From contig NZ_CAESCM010000007.1 in NCBI RefSeq assembly GCF_903166585.1, forward strand, positions 1 through 64,000: DNA of 64,000 nt, given 5' to 3'. Positions 56,801 through 64,000 of this stretch are shown one piece after another; within the stretch, counting starts at the first letter, position 1, and each line of letters opens with the position of its first letter. This stretch comes from Pedobacter ghigonis (GTDB taxonomy: Bacteria; Bacteroidota; Bacteroidia; Sphingobacteriales; Sphingobacteriaceae). The notes under the pieces were generated by a model that saw nothing but the letters and a program-made list of their open reading frames with translations, was not told the origin of the DNA and ran no database searches. A program made the translations under genes and the position numbers.

Positions 56801-56935
56801 ATCCTGATCTACTACCCTCCCCGAAACCGTAAGCTGTTCATCAGGCGTTTGGCTGTAAACGTTTAGCACGCAGGCCCATAAAAAGAGCAGGCAGGCTATA
56901 TATTTATATTTTGATCTTAATAATTTCATTTTCAA
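53849..56935 (-). CDS. SusC/RagA-family TonB-dependent transporter (second of tandem pairs)
   Basis: 1028 residues. A signal peptide (LLFLWACVLNVYSQ) precedes the regulatory-like domain VSGRVVDQDKKPMAGVAISIQ, then a plug with SSFLIRGRSSYNSNQEPLVLVDGIERDF and VLKDAATLAWYGMYSANGVIYVKTKRG, and the barrel ending FGVNLKF. The TonB box region is unlike the others: the usual EEVVVVGYG is replaced by NDNVYIPFGVRKKREVTATIST, and the plug has WYGMYSANG in place of YGxRGANG. This pattern is found in one subgroup of SusC proteins. It lies 30 bases after the preceding SusD gene, in the same train. Confidence 0.94.
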   Translation of the reverse strand: MKMKLLRSKYKYIACLLFLWACVLNVYSQTPDEQLTVSGRVVDQDKKPMAGVAISIQEDKTNKSVITGTDGSFTLSTSTSDVIVFKYVGYLMVLKPASEVSKGDIVLTKALIDAGDNDNVYIPFGVRKKREVTATISTITTDDLPQIPSSSLTNVFTGRLPGLAIYPSGSQQPGYDVSSFLIRGRSSYNSNQEPLVLVDGIERDFRSMDLAEIESVSVLKDAATLAWYGMYSANGVIYVKTKRGSATSTSVTFDAQAGLQAPLQIAAPLDAYNYASLYNEASINSGGAAVYSPAALQAYQDGSDPIKYPNNNFVRDFTKRVAPTQRYVATVTGGNAFIKYYTLLSAYQQGGFYKGGHNDTYDANTDFNRYNLRTNIDLHVNKNLDVALDIGGRITNLTFPNAGTATFFSTVYSTPANAFPVINTNGSYGGTSIFSQNNPQAMLEARGASTDLVRNMMATLSARQKMDGILKGLTGEVFYAYDIAGLYRSGFSQQYATSELKADGTYTTYGTPAKVDYQPNAFSGNIRKSEFWAGFDYNRTFGKHDIKFSTRVSRANYASFGSLDVRREGWSNRLSYNYIQRYFIDLTASYAGSENFAPDSRYGFFPAASAGWIISDEDFMKSSTSFLDFLKIRGSYGLVGNDAIGSARRFAYNDFFTRSAAGYTFGTGFAGVSGSGQLALANPFLTWEKAYKTSVGFDAKLFKQALSISADYFYEDRKDLTTASLLPSLLGQSLIYVNEGEASYKGFETGINYNKKLGGVNLNVFGNFTYNTSKILAINEGAGLPDYQKQLGHPISSVISPAATANTGAGYVSMMLISDGIFQNQAQIDASAKQILSKDVKPGDIKYVDQNGDGVINDLDRVRTDFNFVPKAYFGFGASVSYANFDANFLFQGTSGRSITIQQLVNAGNTNNGFLNQFSVDRWTPDNPGAPYPRLLLTDRGNNTATSDFWIRSGDYIRLKNVEIGYSLSPSFIKKLKIRQLRFYASGLNLLTFDKLGDLPIDPELPESGYNSSYPYMKIYSFGVNLKF

Positions 56936-56965
56936 TAATCTTTTAGCGTTACATTGATTAACTCA

Positions 56966-58678
56966 CTATTCCCAACCTGGATTTTGTGTTAATACACCTT
57001 TGCTTTTATAAATTTCTGCCCTTGGAATCGGATATAGATTTTGTTTCTCAGTCCACGTTTTTTGGAAAGTCTGGCTCAGCACAAATGGGGTATAAGTGAA
57101 AGTTCCGTTGGCTTGTTTAACCACATCCATGCCTTTCATTGGAACGCCAATGGTGGTAGCACCAATTTTCCAGCGCATAATATCGTACCAGCGGTGATCT
57201 TCGAAAGCCAGTTCTATTGCACGCTCGTGTCTGATCACTGTACGCATTTCATCCTGGGTCATGTTGGCTTTTAGGCCGTAAAGATTATCGGCTCCGGGCA
57301 GTATTCCGCCACGTTTGCGGATGGCAATTAACTGTGCGTAAACCGAACCGTTGATATCGCCCGGGCCTTCCGCCTCATTTTGTGCTTCGGCATAGTTTAG
57401 CAACACTTCCGCATAACGGAAATAAATGTAGTTAAGCAAGGTTGTGCTACCACCAACGGTACGATAAACCTCTGGCCAGTATTTTTTGCAATAATAGCGC
57501 GTAGCGGTATAGGTAATGGTGGTGCTGTAATCGAGTGCACCTGCGGGTGATGACCACATTTGTATGGCCCTTCCCTGCCATGGGCGATCGTTGTAAATAA
57601 TGTTGTCGTAAAAACGAGGCTCGCGGTTGGCGTAAGGTTTCTGCGGATCGTAACCTGAAGTTGGATCGGTAATCGCTTTTCCGTTGGCCATTTCGTACAT
57701 ATCTACATGGTTCTGTGTAGGGTTCATTTGTCCCTGGGCACCACCAGAGCCTGGCGACATTGAAAAATCCTGCATCATCTCTCCGGCCAAAGGTGTATTG
57801 CCTTTAATGCGGATCATGATATATTCTGATGAAGTAGGTACGTTTAAGATATCGCCATAAGTTAATTGTAAAGCATATGGTCCAAACTCACCGTTCATTA
57901 ATCTTTGCGCAGCAGCGGCTGCAGCAGCCCATTTACTTTTATCGCCTGTTGGGTTATTTAGCGGACTTGCTGCATATAAAAGCACACGGGTTCTTAAAGC
58001 CTGTACTGCACCTTTTGTCGGGCGGCCATAATCTGCAGTAGTATAATCGGCATCATTGCCCAGTTTGTTTTCGGCAATAGCCAGATCTGCTAGGATGTAT
58101 TTGGTTACGTCATCAAACGAGCTGCGCGGCAGGTTCAGTTCATCATTTACGGTATAAACTTTATCTACGATAGGCACGCCACCAAACCTTTTGGTTAACT
58201 CGAAATAAGACATAGCACGTAAAAAACGCATCTCGCCTTCTACCCTAACCGGTTGAAAAATCGGCACAGTTGCAGGTGGTGCAGGTGGCACATCGGCCAG
58301 GCGCGAAAGCATTTTGGTTTCGATGGCGATACCGGCATACATTCTTTTCCAGATATCGTAAATATCGTTTAACGAAGCTCCGTTACTGTGATCGTGGTAC
58401 AAGCCACGGTTTAAAGTGGTTACGGTACCTTCCGAGTTACCCGAAACGGCTTCATCTGAGGCCTGGGCCACACAGCCGCGGTGATCGTTAAAGCGTACAT
58501 ATTTGTTGATTACATAATTATAAGCGTTATCGGCAAATCTGGCCGCCTGTGCCGGATCTGCAAAAATCTCATCCTCGCTCAAAGCCACACCAGGTGTTCT
58601 TTCCAGGTAGTCTTTTTTGCAGGAAACAGAAAACAGCGTTAATAAAAGAATAGCTGTATATATTTTGTAGTTTTTCAT
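56966..58678 (-). CDS. SusD/RagB-family glycan-binding lipoprotein (first of tandem pairs)
   Basis: 570 residues with lipobox LTLFSVSC (Cys20) followed by KKDYLERTP. Signatures: VEGEMRFLRAMSYFELTKRFGGVPIV, VQALRTRVLLYAASPLNNPTGD, IYFRYAEVLLNYAEAQNEAEG, RHERAIELAFEDHRWYDIMRWK and the end LTQNPGWE. It starts four bases after the SusC stop, so expression is coupled. The blocks match those in the pseudogene at 26534 well (AEAKNEAEGP against AEAQNEAEGP). It would bind the polysaccharide at the cell surface and close the SusC channel. Confidence 0.95.
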   Translation of the reverse strand: MKNYKIYTAILLLTLFSVSCKKDYLERTPGVALSEDEIFADPAQAARFADNAYNYVINKYVRFNDHRGCVAQASDEAVSGNSEGTVTTLNRGLYHDHSNGASLNDIYDIWKRMYAGIAIETKMLSRLADVPPAPPATVPIFQPVRVEGEMRFLRAMSYFELTKRFGGVPIVDKVYTVNDELNLPRSSFDDVTKYILADLAIAENKLGNDADYTTADYGRPTKGAVQALRTRVLLYAASPLNNPTGDKSKWAAAAAAAQRLMNGEFGPYALQLTYGDILNVPTSSEYIMIRIKGNTPLAGEMMQDFSMSPGSGGAQGQMNPTQNHVDMYEMANGKAITDPTSGYDPQKPYANREPRFYDNIIYNDRPWQGRAIQMWSSPAGALDYSTTITYTATRYYCKKYWPEVYRTVGGSTTLLNYIYFRYAEVLLNYAEAQNEAEGPGDINGSVYAQLIAIRKRGGILPGADNLYGLKANMTQDEMRTVIRHERAIELAFEDHRWYDIMRWKIGATTIGVPMKGMDVVKQANGTFTYTPFVLSQTFQKTWTEKQNLYPIPRAEIYKSKGVLTQNPGWE

Positions 58679-58682
58679 GATC

Positions 58683-61600
58683 TTAAAATTGAACGTTTAA
58701 ACCAAAATTGTAAATCCTCGATGTTGGATAAAGCGCCTGTAAAGGGAAAGCCGTGTTAATGGTGTTTACATTCTCCGGATCGATGTAGAATTTATACTTG
58801 GTCCAGGTGTAAATATTCTGTCCCTGTAAGAAAACCCGCACATTGCTTAGTTTTAAAGTACTCATCCACGATTTTGGAAGGGTCCAGGCCAGTTCAATGT
58901 TCCTGATTTTTAAATAAGCCGAGTTTTGTAAGGTAAAATCGTTTAAGGCATAGTTTAATGATGCCGTACCGCGGGCATGCAGGGCCGGCCAGGTTGCAGT
59001 TGCTGCAGTTGCCGGTGTCCAGGCATCGAGCATGAACGGATACATCTGCTGACCATTGTTCTGCTCATTCAAGATCACATTCGAGCTTACATTCGCTACT
59101 CCCTGAAACAGGGCCGAAAGTGAAAATCCTTTGTAGCTAACCCGCGGACTAAAACTGTAAATGTATTGTGGTGTATTGGTGTACCCGATGGCATCCTGAT
59201 CTAAATTGGTGATTACGCCATCGCCATCAAGGTCTTTAAACTTTAAGTCGCCCGGAATTGGGTTGTAACCCGATAATTTAGGTGAAGCTGCAATATCTGC
59301 CGCTGACTGAAAAAAGCCATCGGTTTTATATCCAAAAAACTGCCCGACACTTGTTCCTTTTCTGGCCAGCGAAAAAGGCATACCATCTGGTTCGTCGTTC
59401 TCCAGGATTTTGTTTTTATTGTAACTCAACTGCGCATTAAGGCCCAGGGTTACGCTACCTACAGCACGCTGATAATCGAGCTCAACTTCGTACCCCTTGT
59501 TGTACACAATACCTTTATTTAAGTTAGGGTAAGCGTGGCCGAATAATGCAGAACCACTTAGCGTTGGTGTTAAAATATCTTTACGGGTTTCGTCAAAAAG
59601 ATCGACCGTTAATTTCAGGTTATCGCTCAGGAAGCGGGCTTCCATACCGATATTTCTTTTGGTACCGGTTTCCCAGGTTACTTTATCATTTCCTAAAGCA
59701 GTATCGCCAATATAAAGGGTTGGATAATTAACCAATGCCAGCGGATTACCAAACGGAGCGCCTGAATTGGCTGTATAAGTAGTTAAGAACAAGAAACGGT
59801 TATCCGAAATCCTGTCGTTACCTACCTGTCCGTAACTTCCCCTGATTTTTAAATAAGTGAGCACATTGTTCTTTTTCCAAAAAGGCTCGTTGGTAAGTGT
59901 CCAGCCAGCCGATACTGCAGGGAAGAAACCGTAACGCAAACCTTCTGCAAAGTTTTCCGATCCGTTGTACGAACCATTAAATTCGGCAAAATATCTTTCG
60001 CCATAATTATAGGTAACACGACCAACAATACCTTGCGATGCTCTTGGCGGTGCAGTAAAAGGCGATCCTCCGGTTGTACGGATAAGCTGACGGGTAGCCA
60101 GTAACAATCCGCCAACATTGTGCCTGCCAAAATCGCGGTTATAATCAAAACCGGTTTGCAGGTTCATATTGGTACTTCCACCGGTTACACCCCCATCCTG
60201 CACTGCTCCTAAAGGCTCATCACGGTTACGGGTATCGGTTGATAAAGTAGCCTGACCGGTTGCCGGATTGTAAACATAAGCCGCCCAGTTGGCGTTTCTT
60301 CTTTCGGTATTATTGTAGTAAGAATCGTATCCAAATACTGTTTTAAAGCCTAAACCTTTGGTAATAAAACCCAGTTTATAGTTAAGGTTAAAAGTACTTT
60401 CGATGGTGTTGTTATCATCGTTACGGGTTCCGAAACGGGTTAATACCGCAAACGGGTTCCAGATGTTGGTACCAATATTCGGGTTAGCGGTTATTCTGCC
60501 ATCAGGGAGTGTTACCGGATAAGCATAAGCCGGCACCTGCAAAATACGTGAAATCATCCCTTCAATGGTATCATACGAGAAAGCTGAAGAAGATAATAAT
60601 CCGGCTGGCTGATAACGGTTGGCAAAACGACCACCCAGTTTAATTCCTACCGTAAAATCTTTGTTCAGCGTTAAATCTACATTCGAACGGAAGTTATAAC
60701 GGTTGTAATTGGGTACGGTATTGATGCCATAAGGCGAATCGAATTTCTTAAAAATACCATCCTGAAAGGCATAACCTGCAGAAACAAAATATTTTGCAAT
60801 TTTTGTCCCGCCATTAATATTGATGTTATGCTGGGTTTGCGCGTAATATTTTTTGGTTAAATAATCGAACCACTGCACATCCGGATAACCGATCGGGTCT
60901 GAGCCGTCTTTAAACTTTTGCAACTCTGCATCTGAGAAAAAAGGTGCTTTACCATCGTTTACATACGACTGATTTAACAAGGAAGCATTTTCAAATGCGG
61001 GTAAACCAACGGCTAAACCAGTATAAGTTTGCAAAGCGAAATTACCGGTATAAGTTACTTTGGGTTTGCCGATTTTCCCCTGTTTGGTGGTAATAACGAT
61101 AATACCATTCGCTCCCCTGATCCCGTAAATCGCTGTTGAAGCCGCATCTTTTAAAACTGTTACCGATTCTATCTCGCTGGCATCCACATCCGAAAAACTC
61201 GGGCGTTCTACACCATCTACCACAACAATTGCTGCGTTGTTCGATCCGTAAGTAGCTACTCCCCTAACCTTTAACTGGGCACCATCGGCACCAGGCTGAC
61301 CACTGGTTTGTACCGCCAGTAAACCCGGCAAGCGACCAATCAGGGCATTGGTTGGACTTGGTGTAGGCGATTTCATTACCTCTTCGGCACCAATCTGTGC
61401 TACGGCACCTGTTAAAGTAGATTTTTTCTGCACGCCATAGCCCACAACAATCACCTCATCAAGTCCCTGCGTATCGTCTTCTAAAACTATGTTTAGTAAC
61501 GTTTTGTTGTTTATGGCCACATCCTTAATGATGTAACCCACATAAGTAAAAGTTAAGGTAGCATTGGCAGCTGCCTTAATCGAAAATTTACCATCGTTAT

Positions 61601-61823
61601 CGGTAACAGCACCCTGTGTAGTGCCTTTAACCCTAACGCTTACGCCGGGTAAGGTAACTCCTTTTGTATCTTTTACAGTACCATTTACTGTGCTTTGTGC
61701 AAATGCAGTAAACGATGCACCCATCAGTAACAGTAAGGTAAAAGTATATAGCACTTTAGTGCATTGGAAACGCTTTATTCCAATTGCAGTAAAAGTCCTT
61801 TTTAAATTGTAAAGTCTATCCAT
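58683..61823 (-). CDS. SusC/RagA-family TonB-dependent transporter (first of tandem pairs)
   Basis: 1046 residues. A long basic front (MDRLYNLKRTFTAIGIKRFQ) precedes a signal-type helix ending SFTAFAQ. The regulatory-like domain reads VNGTVKDTKGVTLPGVSVRVKG, the TonB region LDEVIVVGYGVQKKSTLTGAV, and the plug QLKVRGVATYGSNNAAIVVVDGVERPS and VLKDAASTAIYGIRGANGIIVITTKQG. The barrel ends FGLNVQF. It is the first gene of PUL2 and faces the LacI gene across 470 bases that contain the palindromic operator. It probably carries the oligosaccharide into the periplasm. Confidence 0.95.
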   Translation of the reverse strand: MDRLYNLKRTFTAIGIKRFQCTKVLYTFTLLLLMGASFTAFAQSTVNGTVKDTKGVTLPGVSVRVKGTTQGAVTDNDGKFSIKAAANATLTFTYVGYIIKDVAINNKTLLNIVLEDDTQGLDEVIVVGYGVQKKSTLTGAVAQIGAEEVMKSPTPSPTNALIGRLPGLLAVQTSGQPGADGAQLKVRGVATYGSNNAAIVVVDGVERPSFSDVDASEIESVTVLKDAASTAIYGIRGANGIIVITTKQGKIGKPKVTYTGNFALQTYTGLAVGLPAFENASLLNQSYVNDGKAPFFSDAELQKFKDGSDPIGYPDVQWFDYLTKKYYAQTQHNININGGTKIAKYFVSAGYAFQDGIFKKFDSPYGINTVPNYNRYNFRSNVDLTLNKDFTVGIKLGGRFANRYQPAGLLSSSAFSYDTIEGMISRILQVPAYAYPVTLPDGRITANPNIGTNIWNPFAVLTRFGTRNDDNNTIESTFNLNYKLGFITKGLGFKTVFGYDSYYNNTERRNANWAAYVYNPATGQATLSTDTRNRDEPLGAVQDGGVTGGSTNMNLQTGFDYNRDFGRHNVGGLLLATRQLIRTTGGSPFTAPPRASQGIVGRVTYNYGERYFAEFNGSYNGSENFAEGLRYGFFPAVSAGWTLTNEPFWKKNNVLTYLKIRGSYGQVGNDRISDNRFLFLTTYTANSGAPFGNPLALVNYPTLYIGDTALGNDKVTWETGTKRNIGMEARFLSDNLKLTVDLFDETRKDILTPTLSGSALFGHAYPNLNKGIVYNKGYEVELDYQRAVGSVTLGLNAQLSYNKNKILENDEPDGMPFSLARKGTSVGQFFGYKTDGFFQSAADIAASPKLSGYNPIPGDLKFKDLDGDGVITNLDQDAIGYTNTPQYIYSFSPRVSYKGFSLSALFQGVANVSSNVILNEQNNGQQMYPFMLDAWTPATAATATWPALHARGTASLNYALNDFTLQNSAYLKIRNIELAWTLPKSWMSTLKLSNVRVFLQGQNIYTWTKYKFYIDPENVNTINTAFPLQALYPTSRIYNFGLNVQF

Positions 61824-62233
61824 AATTATTATAAATATTAAATCTATTTGGTTAAAATTTAATGCATAGCAAGTCCCTGCCGGTTAAATTCGCATGCTTA
61901 CAACCTGCATGGAAACAACCAGTTAATGCGTTATACTACCAACTTTAAATCAGGGCCGGTAGCCAGGAAATAACTTTTGTTTTGTTAAAATTATGCGTCT
62001 TGCGGATGGTACAATCTTATCTTCAAATCGTAACATTTTTGAGATAAATGAGCATGAACTTGTTCCGCTAAATTCGGGGCTTTGGTGCCTGCCCTTACCG
62101 TACAAAAATAAATGTGGGATGATTTCATCATATTTACTTGGTTAGTTTGTGTTAGTGGTAACGAATGTAGAAAAGGTAAAATGATAAAAGTCTTTTAAAA
62201 TAGCCTAAAAGGCCATAAAATCAATTGAAACTC

Positions 62234-62251
62234 ATTTCAAACGTTTGAAAT
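62234..62251. promoter_or_regulatory. Perfect 18-bp palindrome, likely LacI-type operator
   Basis: ATTTCAAACGTTTGAAAT reads the same on both strands and has the central CG typical of LacI-family operators. It lies 42 bases upstream of the LacI ATG and about 410 upstream of the SusC start, so it fits autoregulation and could act on PUL2 as well. The rest of 61824-62293 is AT-rich and shows no gene. Confidence 0.7.
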
Positions 62252-62293
62252 AATTGCGTTTTTTTTCTTAACTATGCATTGAGATTGGAAAAG

Positions 62294-63313
62294 ATGACGA
62301 ACAATACCCCTGTTACCCTGAAGTTCCTGGCTGAAAAGTTAAAGATGTCAGTATCAACAGTATCAAAAGCCCTTAATAACTATCCTACAATAAATGAATA
62401 CACTAAAAAACGTGTTCAGGAGATGGCTCGCGAATTACATTTTACACCCAATAAATCGGCCATTAATTTAAAGGAAAAAAAATCGCGCATTATTGGTATT
62501 ATCTTACCCAATCTTTTAGACCACTTTTTTACCCGCAGTATTTATGGTGTAGAGCAATTTGCTACCCAGAACGGATACAATGTAATCATCAGCCAATCGC
62601 ACGATGACCTTGAGAAGGAAATCCAATCGGCCAACATGTTACTGCGCAGCCGCGTTGACGGGCTTATTGTAGCCATTTCTAAACATACGCAGGATTTCGC
62701 CCACCTCGATCAGTTCGAAAACATGGGTATACCGGTGGTTTACTATACCCGCAACCCGAGTTTTAATTTAAGCTGTCATAAAGTTTTAGGTAACACCTTT
62801 CAGGGCTGCTATAAAGCCACTCAGTTTTTAATTAACCGTGGGCATAAAAAAATAGCTTATCTGGGCGGACCAAAAATGATCAATTTTACCCACGATCGTT
62901 TTAATGGCTATATTAATGCCCTGAAAGATAATGGCGTGCCTTTTTCGGCTGACTTGGTTGCCTATACCGATTTCGATAAGGAAAATACAATTTCGGCTAT
63001 CCAGAACCTTTTTGCCAACCCACAAGATACACCTACTGCCCTGGTTGCATTCAAGGAACCCATTTTGTTCGATGCCATTAAATACCTGAGATCGATAAAC
63101 CATCCCAATTTAGACAAGATTGAATGCATCGGTTTTGGCAATACTTCTTTTATCAGCTATTTAGATTCACCTCCAATTGCCTCAGTTGAAGAAAACCCCG
63201 AATCGGTTGGTGAAAATGCCATCAAACTTTTGCTTCAGCTCATCAACAAGGAAATTGATATGGAAAACTATCAGAAAGTTATGGTCGATTGCAAACTGAT
63301 TGTGCATGATTAG
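62294..63313 (+). CDS. LacI-family transcriptional regulator
   Basis: 339 residues from the ATG at 62294. A TTG five codons earlier (62279) is open too, but the ATG directly precedes the DNA-binding domain: VTLKFLAEKLKMSVSTVSKALNNYPTINEYTKKRVQEMARELHFTPN, with the LacI hinge at about 50-60. The rest is a periplasmic-binding-protein-like sensor (IIGIILPNLLDHFFTRSIYGVEQFA, KKIAYLGGPKMINFTHDRFNGY, ESVGENAIKLLLQLI). These proteins bind sugars or sugar acids and leave their operator when bound. Divergence from the first SusC gene and the palindrome in between point to PUL2 as the target; the ligand may be an intermediate such as mannonate or fructuronate, which is inference. Confidence 0.93.
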   Translation: MTNNTPVTLKFLAEKLKMSVSTVSKALNNYPTINEYTKKRVQEMARELHFTPNKSAINLKEKKSRIIGIILPNLLDHFFTRSIYGVEQFATQNGYNVIISQSHDDLEKEIQSANMLLRSRVDGLIVAISKHTQDFAHLDQFENMGIPVVYYTRNPSFNLSCHKVLGNTFQGCYKATQFLINRGHKKIAYLGGPKMINFTHDRFNGYINALKDNGVPFSADLVAYTDFDKENTISAIQNLFANPQDTPTALVAFKEPILFDAIKYLRSINHPNLDKIECIGFGNTSFISYLDSPPIASVEENPESVGENAIKLLLQLINKEIDMENYQKVMVDCKLIVHD

Positions 63314-63342
63314 GTGATTGATTTCCTGAGATCTATCTTATA

Positions 63343-63838
63343 ATTTAACCATATAAGACATAAAAGGTCATAAAAGTATAAATGCGATAAGATGCCTGCA
63401 CAAAACTTAATACCCTTAATACCTTAAAAGTCCGGGGTCAGAGCTCCGGAGTCGGAAGACTGCAAACCCATGCTCCCCCTTAAATGCCCTTAGGTGTCTA
63501 AGGTGGTGAAAAAGCCATCATAAAAACAACGGCTTAAATGTTCTTACATGCCTTATATGGTTAAAAGTCAGAGGTCCTGAGTCGGAAGACTGCACACCTA
63601 CGCTCCTCGCCTTAAATGCCCTTACGTGTCTAAGGTGGTGAAAAAGCCATCATTAAAAAACAACAGCTTAAATGCGCTTATATACCTTACATGGTAAAAA
63701 GTCCGGAGTCAGAAGACTGCACGCCTATGCTCCCCTTAAATGTCCTTAGGTGTCTAAGAGGCTAAAAAGTCATCATTAAGAAGTTAAGACCATTAAGAAA
63801 GAACAACCTAAATGTTTTAACGTGCCTTATATGGTGAA
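63343..63838. repeat. Three tandem ~135-bp repeats after the LacI gene
   Basis: Units start at about 63426, 63563 and 63696. Each reads AAAAGTC, GGAGTC-GGAAGACTGCA, GCTCC, CTTAAATGCCCTTAGGTGTC, TAAGGTGGTGAAAAAG-CCATCAT, ending CCTTATATGGT. The last 10 bases match the inverted end of the repeat at 32474. A partial start (ACCATATAAGACATAAAAGG) is at 63346. No gene is seen in 63314-63816. Confidence 0.8.
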
Positions 63839-64000
63839 AAATTAATTTGGTTTCTGTGCTTTTCATTATAAGAAAAAGCGGCGACAATAAGCAAGCCGGC
63901 TATCCCCTCAAAGGCTACCACCACCTGGGTTCCGAAGAGGTGTGCCAAATAGCCCATTAACAAACTCCCGATAGGCAATACACCTTGGTATGCCATAATG
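63817..64000 (-). CDS. MFS transporter, C-terminal end only (continues beyond the window)
   Basis: The minus strand is open from the window edge to TAA at 63817-63819. It encodes IMAYQGVLPIGSLLMGYLAHLFGTQVVVAFEGIAGLLIVAAFSYNEK (shown in part elsewhere as two membrane helices), matching the last helices of MFS_3-type exporters with GSLLMGYLAHLFG. The final residues SPYKAR are encoded by the repeat unit CCTTATATGGTGAAAA, so the repeat has overrun the original gene end. Substrate unknown. Confidence 0.7.
   Translation of the reverse strand, partial: IMAYQGVLPIGSLLMGYLAHLFGTQVVVAFEGIAGLLIVAAFSYNEKHRNQINFSPYKAR

Noticed and set aside
62279..62293. TTG at 62279 as the start of the LacI gene
   Set aside because: The ATG five codons later directly precedes the helix-turn-helix and fits the normal family N-terminus.
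1..64000. Insertion sequence, prophage or replication origin
   Set aside because: No transposase, integrase, phage structural or dnaA-type gene was seen on either strand; the phage-like motif in the two glycosidase-like proteins is a short domain only.

Overview
The window is a chromosomal segment from a Bacteroidota bacterium, most likely a soil or freshwater Sphingobacteriaceae member close to Pedobacter. Support for this: four SusC/SusD-type genes-in-pairs signatures (three intact pairs plus a broken SusD), lipoprotein signals of the LxGC-KK type, SusC proteins with a carboxypeptidase-regulatory-like N-terminal domain, an AT-rich base composition, and abundant dispersed palindromic repeats in the intergenic DNA. 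Nearly all of the window is devoted to taking up and digesting complex glycans.

Region 1 (1-2,810) is accessory DNA: clustered REP-like repeats, then an AT-rich mini-cassette (a lipoprotein, a cysteine-rich product that is either its frameshifted second half or a coupled gene, and a small membrane protein) bracketed by two related, palindrome-ended repeats of about 115 bp, and a small hypothetical gene.

Region 2 (about 3,000-27,260) is a first polysaccharide utilisation locus (PUL1), all on the minus strand except one AraC-type regulator. From upstream to downstream it holds a SusD pseudogene, a 763-residue secreted glycosidase-like protein, a GH38-like DUF5054 protein, a SusC/SusD pair, a 783-residue secreted (alpha/alpha)-barrel-like protein, a sugar-oxidation operon (aldo/keto reductase, enolase-superfamily dehydratase, sodium/sugar symporter, L-rhamnose/L-fucose mutarotase-like lipoprotein), the AraC regulator, a GH97 enzyme and an 800-residue paralogue of the 763-residue protein. 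Four transcription units in this region carry copies of one conserved element (TTGA, five or six bases, ACCGATGCTTT, then TTTG) in their upstream DNA, which I read as a locus-wide operator. No gene of PUL1 explains it better than the AraC regulator, but that link is inference.

Region 3 (27,270-32,450) is a spacer of unrelated genes: a truncated gene end, a methyltransferase, a DUF92 membrane protein, a TlpA-like thioredoxin, a hypothetical protein, tRNA-Arg(TCT) and a small acidic protein.

Region 4 (32,712-63,313) is a second, larger locus (PUL2). A LacI-type regulator at the far right is divergent from a long minus-strand gene train: SusC, SusD, SusC, SusD, GH2 (beta-glucuronidase-like), GH10, GH3, a 715-bp island of repeats, GH2 with a malectin domain, a membrane acetyltransferase-like protein, GH2, an alginate-lyase-fold polysaccharide lyase (PL38-like), GH88 unsaturated glucuronyl hydrolase, GH18, GH30, a UxuB-like short-chain dehydrogenase and mannonate dehydratase UxuA. 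The set points to a glucuronic-acid-containing glycan whose uronate goes through fructuronate and mannonate to 2-keto-3-deoxygluconate. An 18-bp perfect palindrome between the LacI gene and the first SusC is the likely operator. The window ends with tandem 135-bp repeats and the C-terminal end of an MFS transporter.
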